From contig MU619370.1 of NCBI GenBank assembly GCA_025201805.1, forward strand, positions 5,319 to 26,874: 21,556 bases of DNA. Reading direction: 5' to 3'. The notes beneath the pieces were generated by a model. That model was not told the origin of the DNA. It did not search any database and was given only the letters and a program-made list of their open reading frames with translations. Below are positions 1-10,302 of this stretch, piece by piece (positions within the stretch are counted from its first letter, which is position 1; each line of letters starts with the position of its first letter). Position numbers and translations under genes: made by a program. The stretch comes from Parasitella parasitica (taxonomy: Eukaryota > Mucoromycota > Mucoromycetes > Mucorales > Mucoraceae).

Positions 1-226
1 TCACTGTCTTAGGCGCCATAAGTACAGGCATGATCATCGCTATATGAGCATAACTTGCTTTCCACTGGGCGATGTCTCTATCAAAAGTTATCTGCGTCAA
101 ACGTTTTTCGGATTTCTGTGTCGGAGTTGGAAATAGAATCACGTGATTGTTGTTGATGGTGTGTGTAGGTTTATTGTAATATATTGTTGTGAAGGCTCGG
201 TTGTGGGATGTGATTAACCAGTACTT
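1..226 (-). CDS. Possible partial CDS running off the left edge
   Basis: On the minus strand a frame stays open from position 226 to the window edge (75 codons, no stop). Its last two thirds read like protein, for example HVILFPTPTQKSEKRL followed by TQITFDRDIAQWKASYAHIA. The first in-frame ATG codons are at 37-35 and 31-29, so either translation starts there and the rest is leader, or the frame is a later exon whose upstream exon lies between 230 and 1089. A possible acceptor (CCGACACAG) sits just before the codons for KSEKRL. A 12-bp palindrome around CACGTG at 137-148 would suit a promoter just upstream of an ATG at 37. The family is not recognised. The competing plus-strand frame is open for only about 138 nt. 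Confidence 0.3.
137..148. promoter_or_regulatory. CACGTG palindrome (E-box / CDEI-like site)
   Basis: The sequence AATCACGTGATT is a perfect 12-bp palindrome. TCACGTGA cores are bound by basic helix-loop-helix factors such as Cbf1 in yeasts. It lies about 100 bp upstream of the first ATG of the possible left-edge gene. One such site can occur by chance, so function is inferred. Confidence 0.3.
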
Positions 227-1089
227 TCAAATACAATATGCTTATTCAACTATCGAATTACTGCGATACGCAAGTAGCTATTACTGAGATACTACTTCTA
301 GATGTATGGAAAATATATAATAGAAAAGTTAACTTCAAGGGGATAAAGAACTGATATTTATTAATAATGAATAATTGGAATATTTATTTGTGTTAACTGT
401 TTGTTTGTTGGCGCTATACGCCTTACTCGCATGACCCTATTGTGAACATGCCCACTCACAACAATATGTTAAACTGAGACTACATTGTCTGATTTGTAAT
501 TAATGGTCAGGTTTATGAGTAAAACCACGTTTCAAATCAATACAATCGCATTATAGGAACAATATATATGGAATAATTAGATACTAGTTCAGCACTGATT
601 GTGGCATTAATATAAGGTATTATGTCGATCCACGGAAAAAATTAAATAAAAAAACAATAAATGTTGACTTGATAAAGGTATAGTTTTTGTTATTAAATCG
701 ACAGGTGCATAAAGGTCTAGTTCATCTACTCGCCAGTTAGGTAAACTTTTACTTTATTTATTTAAGGTATTTGTGAAAAACATTCACTATAATGATCTCC
801 ATTCCACTTCTAGATTCATCCAGTTACCTTAAATTGATATTGATTACACATGTGCACAGTTAATAAGACGTACAATACGAATATATACTATATAAAATAT
901 AGGTTAGAGACGGCACGATTAGGGTGGATGACTCCATCATATATAATATACTGTCATTTCGTATCAAGACGGACAAAATTTAACAGCCGTACTGTCTATG
1001 TTTCATCATCTCTTCACAGATTTTTAAGGTTTTGGTTTAGTTTATCACCTGAATACAAACAAATGTTTATTCAACATGATTACGGTTAA
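227..1089. other. Intergenic region with one copy of a dispersed repeat
   Basis: This AT-rich stretch lies between the left-edge fragment and the kinase stop codon. Its only clear content is the left copy of the dispersed repeat (620-750). A plus-strand frame of 79 codons ending at 1089 has no homology signal I recognise and abuts the kinase stop, so I treat it as chance. Confidence 0.5.
620..750 (+). repeat. Dispersed repeat, left copy
   Basis: Positions 668-750 align with 20263-20343 in the same orientation at roughly 80% identity by eye. Shared cores include TTGATAAAGGTATAG, AAATCGACAGGTG and TTCATCTACT. The adjoining 620-667 also matches 19914-19968 (shared AATTAAATAA and AACAATAAATGT). 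The two blocks are contiguous here but about 290 nt apart in the right copy. The element type is unknown, and no coding sequence is visible in it. Confidence 0.65.
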
Positions 1090-3131
1090 CTATTTTTGAT
1101 GTAAAATAGGAACATTTTTTCGTCTGCCTAAAAGAGTTGAATTGTTCATATCCAAATTAAAAGCTTGCCGTACTCTCTGATTTACAGCTGAAACTGGAGG
1201 ATCATCTGTCCTCAAGTTACCAGCTAACTTCTTGATTAAAACAGTGCTACTTTCGCTTTTGTCGGTAGTGGTAGCTTGTGAGTCTAAATCCTTGCATAAT
1301 GATTTTATTTGGTGTTTTGGATCAATATCAGATGGTGAAGGGGAAGAAGAGCAGCTACTGCTACTACTTTCATCATCATCTTGTCTTTTTTTCACCATGA
1401 TATCTTCATCATCGATATCATCATCTTCTGAAACACCCAACGGGGCGTTAAATGCTTGCATCCTGAGGTATCCAGGTTGCTGCTGCACTATTTTTTTGTG
1501 CTCCTTTCGCTGCGCTCGTTCTTCTCCCATTCTGTGCACTGCATAAGACACTTCAAACGCTTCTTTCATAAATGCAATACCAGATAAAAAGATATCCTTT
1601 CGTTTAGATGATCGTGATATATCTTTGGGGGATGATGGTTTAATAGAGATGGTTTCTGCAGCAACTGATGTTGTAGTTGATGGTGGTGCCAGTAAATCAG
1701 GAGATTGCCGCTGTGGAATGCTTGCTGATTTTTCTTCTGCATTCTTTGTGTTCGCTGTTAAAGGTGCTTCAATTGGCGTATCCTATACAATCAAGTATGT
1801 ATCTATTAATACTACAATCGAATACTGCAAGCCTAATTTGTATCAAGAACCTGTCGATTTATCCATGGATGTGCCAGAAATTGGTCGATAGTGTATCTTT
1901 TCTTTGGATTGATATCTAGTAAATGCTGTATCAAATGCTTAGCATCCACTGAAATATGATCCCACCAGGGGCTTAAAAAGGTATATTGACCCTTGGCAAC
2001 TTTTTTGGTTAAAGTGGAAATACTTTCGTCATAAAATGGAGGAAATCCACAGAGCATAGTGTACAGTACACAACCGAGAGCCCACATATCAACCGACTTA
2101 GAATACCTGTAATGATTGTTAGTCAAATAAACTCTACTGCCTAACACAAGAGCAAACCTCATGTCATTTACTATCTCTGGTGCAGTGTAGCCCACAGTAC
2201 CACACGGTGTCATTGTTTGCTTATCCCAAACTACCTTGGATAATCCAAAATCAGCAATTTTTACTCTGCCTATACCACCACCGCCTAGACTTGGAACAAA
2301 CTCCCCTTCATCTTCTTTGGGTTCGTCTTCATCCTCGGGCTGTGTGGGTAAAGGGCTGGTTTTTCGTTCCATAAATGGTATTGATTCAAATAGGATATTT
2401 TCAGGTTTGATATCTCTGTGGACGACGCCTCTCTCTTCATGGAGATAACGAATCCCTTCCGCTATTTGTTTAATGCAGTGTCGAGCTAGATCTTCGCTGA
2501 AATAAGTCAGCTGCACGATTTGATGAAATATTTCACCGCCATTCATCAATTCCAATACCAGAAAAAAGTACTATTGAAGAAACAAAAATTCATGAGATAC
2601 CATGTCCAAACCGACGTTAACGTACGCTTACATCTTTTGTTTCAATAAATGCAAGCATTTTTATTATTGAAGGATGATTCAATGTGCGCATAATTTGACC
2701 TTCTTTTAGAACACTTGCTTTCTGTAATGAGATTTTAATGTTATACAACGCTAAGGGGAGCAATAACCCGTGATTTTTGCTATAGTTACCTGAATTTGAC
2801 TCAATTCCAGCTTCCTAACTATTTTTATCGATACATGCTGACCCGTTTTTTTATCAATTGCTTCGTAGACATTAGAAAAAGCGCCCCTATCATAATGTTC
2901 AATAATGCAATGATGAATATATAGTTACAGTACATACTCTCCCAGCTTCTTTATCAAATCATATCGATCTTCGAGTCCTTCATATTGAGGCTGTTTTGAT
3001 TTTGCAATGCTTTCTTGCTCAACAATGCGCTCAACTGTTTCTTTTCGGTGTACTTTACTCTCACTGTTATTAAGCGAACATCTACTAGAATTATTCCGAA
3101 ACAGATTCTTGAGCTGATGCAATACAGACAT
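1090..3131 (-). CDS. srk1: MAPK-activated-type Ser/Thr protein kinase (Srk1/Rck2-like)
   Basis: Exons 3131-2938, 2886-2790, 2721-2632, 2570-2158, 2106-1851 and 1782-1090 join in frame to give 580 residues. Kinase motifs appear in order: GEGAFSNV glycine loop (about 64-71), Lys86, HRDIKPEN (Asp180, Asn185), DFG (Asp234), TAPE (256-259) and HPWINRQ near 350. Between PENILFE and KIADFG lies an acidic insert of about 40 residues ending in GGGGIG. The tail contains SYAVHRM (about 429-435), Ser-rich and acidic stretches, and a final STLLGRRK motif. The insert and tail are hallmarks of fungal Srk1/Rck2 kinases, which act below the stress-activated Hog1/Sty1 MAP kinase. The activation loop has TP (Thr248), a plausible MAPK site. 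Donors GTTTGC (intron 4) and GTTCTT (intron 5) are atypical, but the acceptors and frames fit. A related CaM-kinase is the main alternative; the tail argues against it. Confidence 0.94.
2107..2157 (-). other. Frame-neutral intron 4 of the kinase gene
   Basis: This 51-nt intron has donor GTTTGC and acceptor TTACAG. It contains no in-frame stop, so retention would add 17 residues between NDMR and YSKSVDMWALG, just after the activation segment. Family knowledge supports removal, because YSKSVDMWALGCV normally follows directly. Confidence 0.75.
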
Positions 3132-3379
3132 TGTATGTCTTTTATTTTATTAATATGAAAAGAAAAAGAAAAAAGAAGGAAATGCAATTTATTTTTGCAA
3201 ATATAAAGGAAAAAAAAATAGTCTAAATATATCGAATTTGGAATTAACTTTATATATAAATTGCTGGCACCTTGACAATCAATTCCATAGCGTAGCATGC
3301 CTAAATAAAGGGACTCGGATGTTGTGTAGGGCGGCATATAATAGTCGAACAATGATATCATACACAGAATTTGTTTGTT

Positions 3380-3985
3380 TTATATTGGGGCCATGCCCTC
3401 ACAAAGTCGATCAAGTACTTTTCTTGCATCAGTGTACCAAGGATAACCTTGTCTATATTTAAAGCTTTTGAACATGTTTTTAAACGGTAGCCCTATTGCA
3501 TGCATGTGCAAATGATCTACTGAATTAAAAGGAGGAACATGAAACCCAAGTCTGTTTGCAACAATTGAATTATTAAATATTCCACAAGTTAGCCCTAGAA
3601 ATCATTTACCTCACTTGTGAATTATCGTCTGGATTGAATCCTTGCTGTTTAAGCAATTCTTTACCCAAAACTAACATATTCTCTACTGTAACGATGTCAA
3701 ACATTGGTATATTATAAATCTTGCTGTTTATTACATAATACAACATCACTTCCATCCAATTTTTTTACTGTATCGATGTGGATTTTGGGTATAATTAGGA
3801 AGTGAATTCGTGCTGATGGTGAACGATCTTTAAAAGCAAACAAGTCTTCCGTCTAACCGCAATAAATGTTATCAAGGTTTTATTTGTTAACGCTAAATAT
3901 AACTTGCCTCTACTACGATCCTGGACCCCACGTTCTCTTTAATATTGCAAAAGGTACACGGTTTATCGTCTATGTAACAGAGCAT
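3380..3985 (-). CDS. HINT3-like histidine-triad (HIT) nucleotide-binding protein
   Basis: Exons 3985-3908, 3852-3735, 3685-3610 and 3551-3380 give 147 residues. HIT proteins hydrolyse nucleoside phosphoramidates or adenylated substrates using the central histidine of HxHxH. Here the motif is HLHMHAIG with His104, His106 and His108, preceded by GFHVPPFNSVD. The N-terminus has CTFCNI (10-15), and TEDLFAFKDRSPSA (27-40) matches the family's nucleotide-binding segment. The tail GYPWYTDARKVLDRL resembles the HINT3/aprataxin branch rather than HINT1. The first intron (3853-3907) appears to be GC-AG: donor GCAAGT, acceptor GGTTAG, giving IVVE|TEDL in frame. Introns 2 (3686-3734) and 3 (3552-3609) are GT-AG. 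The ATG at 3985 is the first in frame after an upstream stop. It lies head-to-tail between the zinc-finger gene and the kinase. Confidence 0.88.
3853..3907 (-). other. Probable GC-AG intron in the HINT3-like gene
   Basis: The donor on the minus strand is GAG|GCAAGTTA, the standard context for GC donors. The nearest GT, four bases downstream, needs a weak acceptor (CGGAAG) to keep frame and would give EANLFAF instead of the family-like ETEDLFAF. Confidence 0.65.
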
Positions 3986-4418
3986 ATTTGGATACAAAAA
4001 CGGAAGAGAAAGTGATTCAGTGCCCGTGATATTTTTCTATTGATTCACAAAAGTCGTACGAAATGAAAGAAAGGGGCGTTTTAGAATAAGAGCTGCAAAA
4101 GTTTTTATTAGAGTTCAAGAGAAGATCAAAAATACGAGACTACTGAAAAGCATGCCTAATTGCTCATCGTATGTTTTTAATCAAATTTACTAGATTTTTT
4201 TATACGGTAAAAGTACTAAAATAAACTCTTTACGGCTCTCAGCCGCGAAAAAAATATCCAGAGATTGAATCAAAGAAACTTGAATAAGCAAAAATATAGA
4301 TAACAGCTCAGAAGGAAAAAGAGAGATAGCCTACATGCTATGCTGGTATTCTATCTTTTTATAAGGATTTCCTTATTTCAGTTTGTCAAAAAAAAAAGCA
4401 TTTCTAAGTGATGCTGAT
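3986..4418. other. Intergenic region, no gene seen
   Basis: About 430 bp of AT-rich DNA between the HINT3-like start codon and the zinc-finger stop codon. No long frame, tRNA or repeat is apparent. It presumably holds the HINT3-like promoter and the 3' end of the zinc-finger transcript. Confidence 0.5.
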
Positions 4419-4811
4419 TTATTTCTGAAAATCGCACTCTGGAGGAACATCAGCCTTCGGATGTTTAGCCTGTCGAATGGGACAATCACTAAATTTGGAA
4501 TTATATTGCCCCAGCTTGAACTTACCTCCATATGTTGCTTCAAAAGTTTATAATTAGCAATAGCGCCATAGCAAGTGGGACATTTGATCTATTTAATGCG
4601 TAATTAGCCAACTGCGAATGTATACAGGTTGGAAAGTGTGTAATTACTTGAAGACCGGCTGCACGAGCCTCTAATTGAGAACTTGATCCTGAACGCATAG
4701 CAGCTTTTTTTTGTGCCTTTAATCTTCATAAATTTTATTCAACTAAATGTTGATTTTATATAGGCCACTTTTTATTTACCTAGCTTGTTCTTTCTGCGCG
4801 CCACGAGCCAT
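4419..4811 (-). CDS. Small C2H2 zinc-finger protein, ZNF706 type
   Basis: Four exons (4811-4780, 4723-4648, 4588-4526, 4469-4419) encode 73 residues. The N-terminus MARGAQKEQARLKAQKKAA is the basic, Lys/Gln-rich start of the ZNF706/At2g23090 family. A single finger follows, C39-x2-C42-x12-H55-x4-H60, and then the family tail HPKADVPPECDFQ. Human ZNF706 has about 76 residues, so the length fits. Functions of the family are poorly defined; RNA-related and stem-cell roles have been proposed. All three introns (56, 59 and 56 nt) are GT-AG, and exon junctions preserve frame and the finger. No single exon is long enough to stand out, so ORF-based annotation would miss this gene. It starts about 100 bp downstream of the Tim54 stop on the same strand. 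Confidence 0.88.
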
Positions 4812-4911
4812 ACTTGATCAAATAGCGAGAAAAATGTAAGAAAAAAATAAAAAAGCGAGACACCCTTTGAAGCCTTCAACTCCGGTTAAACAAGGTTAAA
4901 TATCAATTTTA

Positions 4912-6097
4912 TTAGGGCAGATCTTCGCTGGTAAAAGTACTAAGCTTATCAACTATTCTTGGGTCAATCACAATAACGCCATCATTCTTCTTTAATTCCT
5001 CAACTTTTTCATCACCAATCCAATATTTCTTTTCTTGTTGACCTAAATTAGCATCTCTTTCCTCAATAGGTCGAGTATTGTTCAAGACTGCTGCAACAAC
5101 GTATTTCCCGACATCTTCAATTCGTCTATTATCAAAATACCACATCCAAAGTCGATAAGGGATGTTGCTCCAGCCAATTATATTGACATGAGGAATATAC
5201 ATCACTGGGGAGAACCTTGATGGCAATGAAAAGTACTTCTCTTCTCCTTGATGTTGTGAGTCCGTTCCAAAATTTTCAGATTCAACAGGTTCCACTGGAT
5301 CAACCTCTGTTTGTTGTTTTTCCTCTTGTTCCTCTGTACTGTTATCGAATTGACTAGTAGTTTCATCGGGAGTCTTCTGTTCCTCAGCAACAACTGCAAG
5401 ACTGGCATCGCATCCTTTAGATAACCCACTAAGCACCTCACGATATGCATTTCTACCTATTGCTAATATGCCATCATAGTCAGCCGTATTTCCAGCCTTT
5501 ATTTTCATCATTTCTTTCATCTTAGGAGATGCAAAAGGGTTATTGCTATGTCCAATTAACTCTACATTGTCAACTTGTTCCTGATTTTCTTCTGCGGATT
5601 TCGATGCTTCTTCTGCTTCACGTCTTCGCTTTACAACCTCTTCAATGACAGAATTTTCGATCTGTCCTGCGGATCTAGCTTCTTTGATTTCATAATCTAC
5701 AGCACCAGCAACAAGAATGGGCTACCAAAACCACTAAATTTAATCTTATTTCACAGGCAATAAATCTACAATAGTTTACTTTGACATATTCTCGAAACCA
5801 ATTTCTACTCTTTTCAAGACCATCACCGGGAGGTGCAGATATATACACAAGCACTTTTCTCGGCATTTCCTTCAGACGGAAAATGTTATGTAATATGTTC
5901 ACACTAGTTTGACTTGGTCAACTTACATGAACATCACAGGGTCGATCGGCAAGGAAGGATACCCTTTGTACAAGTCGTACTCTGGCATCTTCTGCATTTT
6001 TATTACTTGTATAGATGATTCCACTGATTGCTCCTGCGACACTACTAAATATCAGTGTGCCTTTAGATGGCGCTTTCAAACCAAAGGGTAAAGGCAT
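4912..6097 (-). CDS. TIM54: Mitochondrial inner-membrane translocase subunit Tim54
   Basis: Exons 6097-5927, 5869-5780 and 5721-4912 give 356 residues. Tim54 is a subunit of the TIM22 complex, which inserts carrier proteins into the inner mitochondrial membrane. The N-terminus MPLPFGLKAPSKG leads into a membrane segment (about 14-30, GTLIFSSVAGAISGIIY). Then come DRPCDVH|EMPRKV, VLVYISAPPGDGLEKSRNWF and REYVK|PILVAGAVDYE, the diagnostic Tim54 core. A basic/acidic coiled-coil-like stretch follows (about 105-145, EEVVKRRREAEEASKSAEE), then an acidic linker, and IIGWSNIPYRLWMWYFDNRR in the C-terminal part. Introns are 57 and 58 nt. Yeast Tim54 is longer at the N-terminus, so a short upstream exon is possible, but a stop precedes this ATG in frame. 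The gene is divergent from the transporter at 7031. Confidence 0.93.
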
Positions 6098-7030
6098 AAT
6101 TTTTTAATCAGATTATTTCGTTAATACAAGAGGTGATGGGCTTGTCTCATCTTGATGGAACATTGTCCTAGGGTTGCAACTAAGATAGTCACGAACAATC
6201 CGGAGATCCAAGCCTCCTAATGACTATTTGGGGTTGCTTCAGTCTCCAAGCGCTATCAAACAACTATAAGAACTTCTTTTATTGAATAATGAGTGAAATG
6301 CTATACCTTTTCGTTACTAAAAAAAACCTACCCCTGAATTTGTTGCTAGAATACGGCTGTATTTGAATTTACGGAGGCCCTGTTACCACAGCAATCAATT
6401 TATGATCTGATCCATCATGGACATTTAAGAAAGATTCTCAAGTTTAAAGGAAAAATTGAAACGTTTGCTTTTTGGAATAGATATGCAGGTTGGGCTTAAC
6501 AGTGCTTCCACAATCACAAAGAATTATGTAATAAAATAAAAAGGATGCATGTTTAGTAGCGGATTCCTCATCCAAACTCGAGGCCTCAACTCGGGACCAA
6601 CGAAATCAGCAATCATTTAAAACAAATGTTCAAGCCTAACATATAATACATATAAAAAAGCTAAGTTGTACAAAGGCAATTACGATAAATGAAAACGGCC
6701 TAATTTCGGGTATTACAGTCAGTCAGAATACACAATTTTATTTCGCTTAGACTTATGATGTAATTATTAAGGGAGTAAAAAAAGTAAAATAAAACCTCCT
6801 TTCTGGATCGAACAAGATATTTCTCGAAAAAATGTTAGATGCTGCATGTACAGGGTGTCAGGGCGATTGATTTTGGAAGTTTATACAAAATATTATGACG
6901 TATCAAAGCGGGCGTTTCAGCAGATTTCAGATTTCTCCTATTAAGGCATAGAATATAATTTACCAACAATTATAAAAAAGAAGAAAAGAAGACTTATGTT
7001 TTGGCCATCTTTTACCAATTTTTTCTATAC
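6098..7030. other. Divergent intergenic region (Tim54 / transporter)
   Basis: About 930 bp between two divergent start codons, presumably holding both promoters. On the plus strand a short open segment at about 6371-6496 reads like protein (QQSIYDLIHHGHLRKILKF) before a stop. It has no start codon or splice partners I could find and may be a degraded coding remnant. Otherwise I see A/T-rich sequence and short homopolymers only. Confidence 0.45.
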
Positions 7031-9206
7031 ATGACTAATAATAACAATATTAATCTAGACATCACTGACAAAACAATCGCTAGCTTGGTCCAGCAACATT
7101 TAGTACATGACTTGAGCACGATCAACAGTGAAAATTCCTCTAATAATGATAGTAGCGCTCACAGCACAACTATTATTGCCGAAGATGCGAATAACACTTC
7201 TCCACCGATAGACGCCGAGATTCCCGTACCATATCATTTACCAGGAGCAGCAATCACACATGACATATACACTCATGCCAATGACATAGTCATGGCAGCG
7301 CATATACTACCTCGTTCCAAATCATTTAGTGATCTAAAACAAAAAGCTGGCAAACTCATCTATGACGACGAAGTCGGCAGCGCAAACACAAGTATTCATG
7401 GTGGTGGTAGTGAGTATGATTCCTCAGAAGAGTTTGAAAATCTTGATAAACCAGGAGGGTTTCGTCGATTTCACATTCAACAACAGCATCGATTAGCAGC
7501 TGCTCAATCCAGCGAGATCCTGAACAATAATCCAGCTTTTCAAGAGCTTTTTCGTCCTGATTCCATGTGCTCAGCAGAATCACGTCAAGATTATACCACC
7601 GGACTATACCAAGTCGACACAGCAGGTACATCACAGCCCATGACCCGTCATTTCCTGGAATACTTGGCCCTCACATCGGTCATCAATCAGTTTGCAGGCG
7701 AAGATTTATCTGATTCAGAAGAAGATTGTCAATTCCTAGTTGAGGATGAAGAGCAGCAGTTCTCGGAGCAAACGGCATTATTACCCAATAAGAGAAGACG
7801 TCATTCCATTAAACAACAAAAGAAACTTGAGCACAAAGCTAACATTACAAAGACTTTGTTCCTACTTTTCAAAGCTTTTATCGGTAGTGGCATTTTGTTC
7901 TTGCCCAAAGCCTTCTCCAATGGCGGTCTTCTATTTTCGATATTTACCATGTGGATGATGGGTGGCATCTCTCTATATTGCTTTTTATTATTACTAGATT
8001 GTAAGGAGCATATAAGTGGTAGTTATGGTGATATAGGCGGCCATTTATACGGTTCTTGGATGAGATCTATTGTACTGTTTTCTATTGCGATTTCTCAGGT
8101 AATGTATTCGTTTTGAAGAAACTTATTTTACATGTGTATATGTTTGCTTACGTGTATAGTGTCTTGCAGATGGGTTTCATGTGTGGTGGCACTATTTTTA
8201 TTGTACAGAATGTTACCGAGGCAGTGCGAGCTCTCAGTGGTGATACGATTCATTTGAACGCCACCGCTGTTTTTGTGGTACTGGCCATCATGCTCATGCC
8301 TTTAGTATTGATCAGAAATATAGCTAAACTCTCACCCACTGCGCTTTTATCTGACGCATTGATTATCGGAGGGCTGATTTGCTTATTGATATTTGATGTT
8401 ATTGAAATCTTCGAGGATGGAATTGCTTCACCCAAATCGGGCCCCGGCATTCACTGGCTATTTAATCAAACCAATTTCTCTGTATTTATCGGCACAGCAG
8501 TCTATTCATTTGAAGGCATAGGTTAGTAATCCGAGCAAAATTAGGTAAAACGTGATCTTAAGTCAATTTTTAGGTCTTATCATCCCAATTCGTGATTCCA
8601 TGGAAAACCCCGAAAAGTTCCCTGCAGTTTTAACTACTGTTATGATACTGGTTGCTTCTACATTATGTTCGATTGGTGCATTAGGATACGTTGCTTTTGG
8701 TGAAAATGTAAAAACGGTTGCTTTGTTGAATTTACCAGCTGGGGTATTGCCTAATTCAGTCCAACTGGGTTATGCGGTTGCTGTACTCTTATCCAATGCA
8801 TTAACATTGTTTCCTACTATTCGTATTATTGAACAAGCCTTATTTGGTGAGCGTACTGGTAAACACAACTTGTACATCAAGTGGCAGAAAAATACCTTGC
8901 GTGCTGCCATTGTAGCCACGGGCACTCTGATCGCTTGGGCTGGTGCGAATGATTTGGATAAGTTTATTAGTTTGATTGGTTCTGTTTGTTGCTGTAAGTG
9001 GTGGTGTAACCGACAGCAAGTTTAATACTAACTGAAGTTTATACTCAGGTCCACTGAGCTTGATTTTTCCTCCATTATTCCATCTTGCATTGCCTACAAC
9101 CAAAGGCTCAAAGCGTGCGATCGACATGGCGTTGATAGGTTTTGGTTTTGTCATCATGTTATTTACTTTTTACAACACATCCAAGCAATGGGCAACTTCA
9201 GGATAA
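7031..9206 (+). CDS. avt3: Vacuolar amino acid transporter, AVT3/AVT4 type
   Basis: Exons 7031-8098, 8170-8521, 8574-8993 and 9049-9206 give 665 residues. The protein belongs to the amino acid/auxin permease family (Aa_trans). AVT3 and AVT4 export amino acids from the fungal vacuole to the cytosol. The first 270 residues are a hydrophilic, Asn/Ser-rich cytosolic tail, and the transporter begins at about 272 with NITKTLFLLFKAFIGSGILF. Later landmarks are MGFMCGGTIFIVQNV, VYSFEGIGLIIPIRDSMENP and SLIGSVCCCPLSLIFPPLFH; about eleven hydrophobic segments are expected. The tail ends in EQTALLPN (246-253), which fits the acidic dileucine signal ExxxLL used for AP-3 sorting to the vacuole. Yeast Avt3 and fission yeast Avt3 are of similar length. 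Introns are 71, 52 and 55 nt. The upstream ATG at 6995 is out of frame. Confidence 0.93.
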
Positions 9207-9362
9207 ATTTAGATGAATTTATATCATATTTTAGAATACATATTATAATTATCAGTTAATCAATTAATTAATTCATCAATAGCAAAGCTATTTAACTAAA
9301 GAGTTCAATTGCCATTTGCAAAATACAAGATCACACCAATTTTTGGCTACTAATGCATATTT

Positions 9363-10031
9363 TCAGTATGTAACGACAACTTTTTTATGGATCCAAGTGG
9401 TTGACACAAGGCATTGATTGAGCAAAAAGTGGCCTACGTCTTGACGAGAAATCGTATAGCCCGATATACCTACATCAGACTTGTATTTACCTCTGAGGTT
9501 ACCATCAGTGAGTAATGAGGGGCGTATAATGATCCAATCTGGAACAGAGCTATTCTTAGCTACTACCAGTTTTTCTAGTTCCTTTTTATCTTGATGAGGG
9601 GCATGTAAAACAAAGCGATACAAAGGGTAAAATAAATACGGAACTTCTATCATATTGTCTAGACCTGTAGTAGATACAGCTACGAGCCGCTTTGGTCGCT
9701 CATTCTGGGGAAGAGCTTGCAGCACTTGCAAAAGAAGAGCCATTGTATCATGGCATAAACCTGGATTAACCATGTCCATTTTCTTGAAATCAAAGGCGCT
9801 TCCAATTGAATAGATTATAACATCTGTGTTTTGCACAGTCTCCTTCACAGTTTTTGCATCGAGCGCATCACCCTTAATGATGGTCAATTTAGATTTCTGA
9901 TCTTGAGTGTAATCAGCAATGTCTGGATTCCTGAGCAGCAATTTGAACTCATGTTCGCCTTTCTCAAGACCCTGAACAACCATTGCTCTTGAACAACCTT
10001 TAGAACCCCCGAATACTGCAACTTTGACCAT
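9363..10031 (-). CDS. NmrA-like / atypical short-chain dehydrogenase, NAD(P)-binding
   Basis: This is a single-exon gene of 222 residues. The N-terminus MVKVAVFGGSKGCSRAMV has the GGxxGxxR dinucleotide-binding loop (8-15) on the first Rossmann strand. KLTIIKGDALD, TDVIIYSIGSAF and RLVAVSTTGLD follow the NAD(P)H-binding domain of NmrA/YwnB-type proteins, where such segments line the cofactor site. PDWIIIRPSLLTDG is the usual late motif. No canonical YxxxK pair is evident, so reductase activity is not assured; members act as reductases, redox sensors or regulators. The frame stays open upstream to 10172, but the residues there are not family-like and MVKVAVFGG is the natural start. It is convergent with the transporter and divergent from the protease, with a 271-bp shared upstream region. 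Confidence 0.88.
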   Translation of the reverse strand: MVKVAVFGGSKGCSRAMVVQGLEKGEHEFKLLLRNPDIADYTQDQKSKLTIIKGDALDAKTVKETVQNTDVIIYSIGSAFDFKKMDMVNPGLCHDTMALLLQVLQALPQNERPKRLVAVSTTGLDNMIEVPYLFYPLYRFVLHAPHQDKKELEKLVVAKNSSVPDWIIIRPSLLTDGNLRGKYKSDVGISGYTISRQDVGHFLLNQCLVSTTWIHKKVVVTY

Positions 10032-10302
10032 AGAAAAAGTATGGGAAAAAAATAGAATGGGTGTTATAGCTGCATTTATACAAATTTTTTGAGTTTCAAA
10101 GCCAAGATACTGAGATACACATTCAATGCTATTACGTAGAAAAAGGGGTGGCTCATTCAAGAGATGTTGCACAACATGATATCTATAGATATTATATTAC
10201 ACACTTTTGAGCACCAGGATCTCTTTTTATTATTTAGAGCTGCAATTCTTCTGATCTGTAAAATTTTCTAAAACTATTTTATTGTCAAGCTTAAAAATCA
10301 CC

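Noticed and set aside
850-1089. Plus-strand frame of 79 codons ending next to the kinase stop
   Set aside because: Composition follows local AT bias, no family signal, and it abuts the kinase 3' end.
1232-1546. Plus-strand frame of 104 codons opposite the kinase tail
   Set aside because: It is the complement of the Ser/acidic-rich tail of the kinase; the Ser-rich peptide arises from those codons.
10032-10172. N-terminal extension of the NmrA-like protein
   Set aside because: The added 47 residues do not resemble the family, and MVKVAVFGG begins exactly at the first Rossmann strand.
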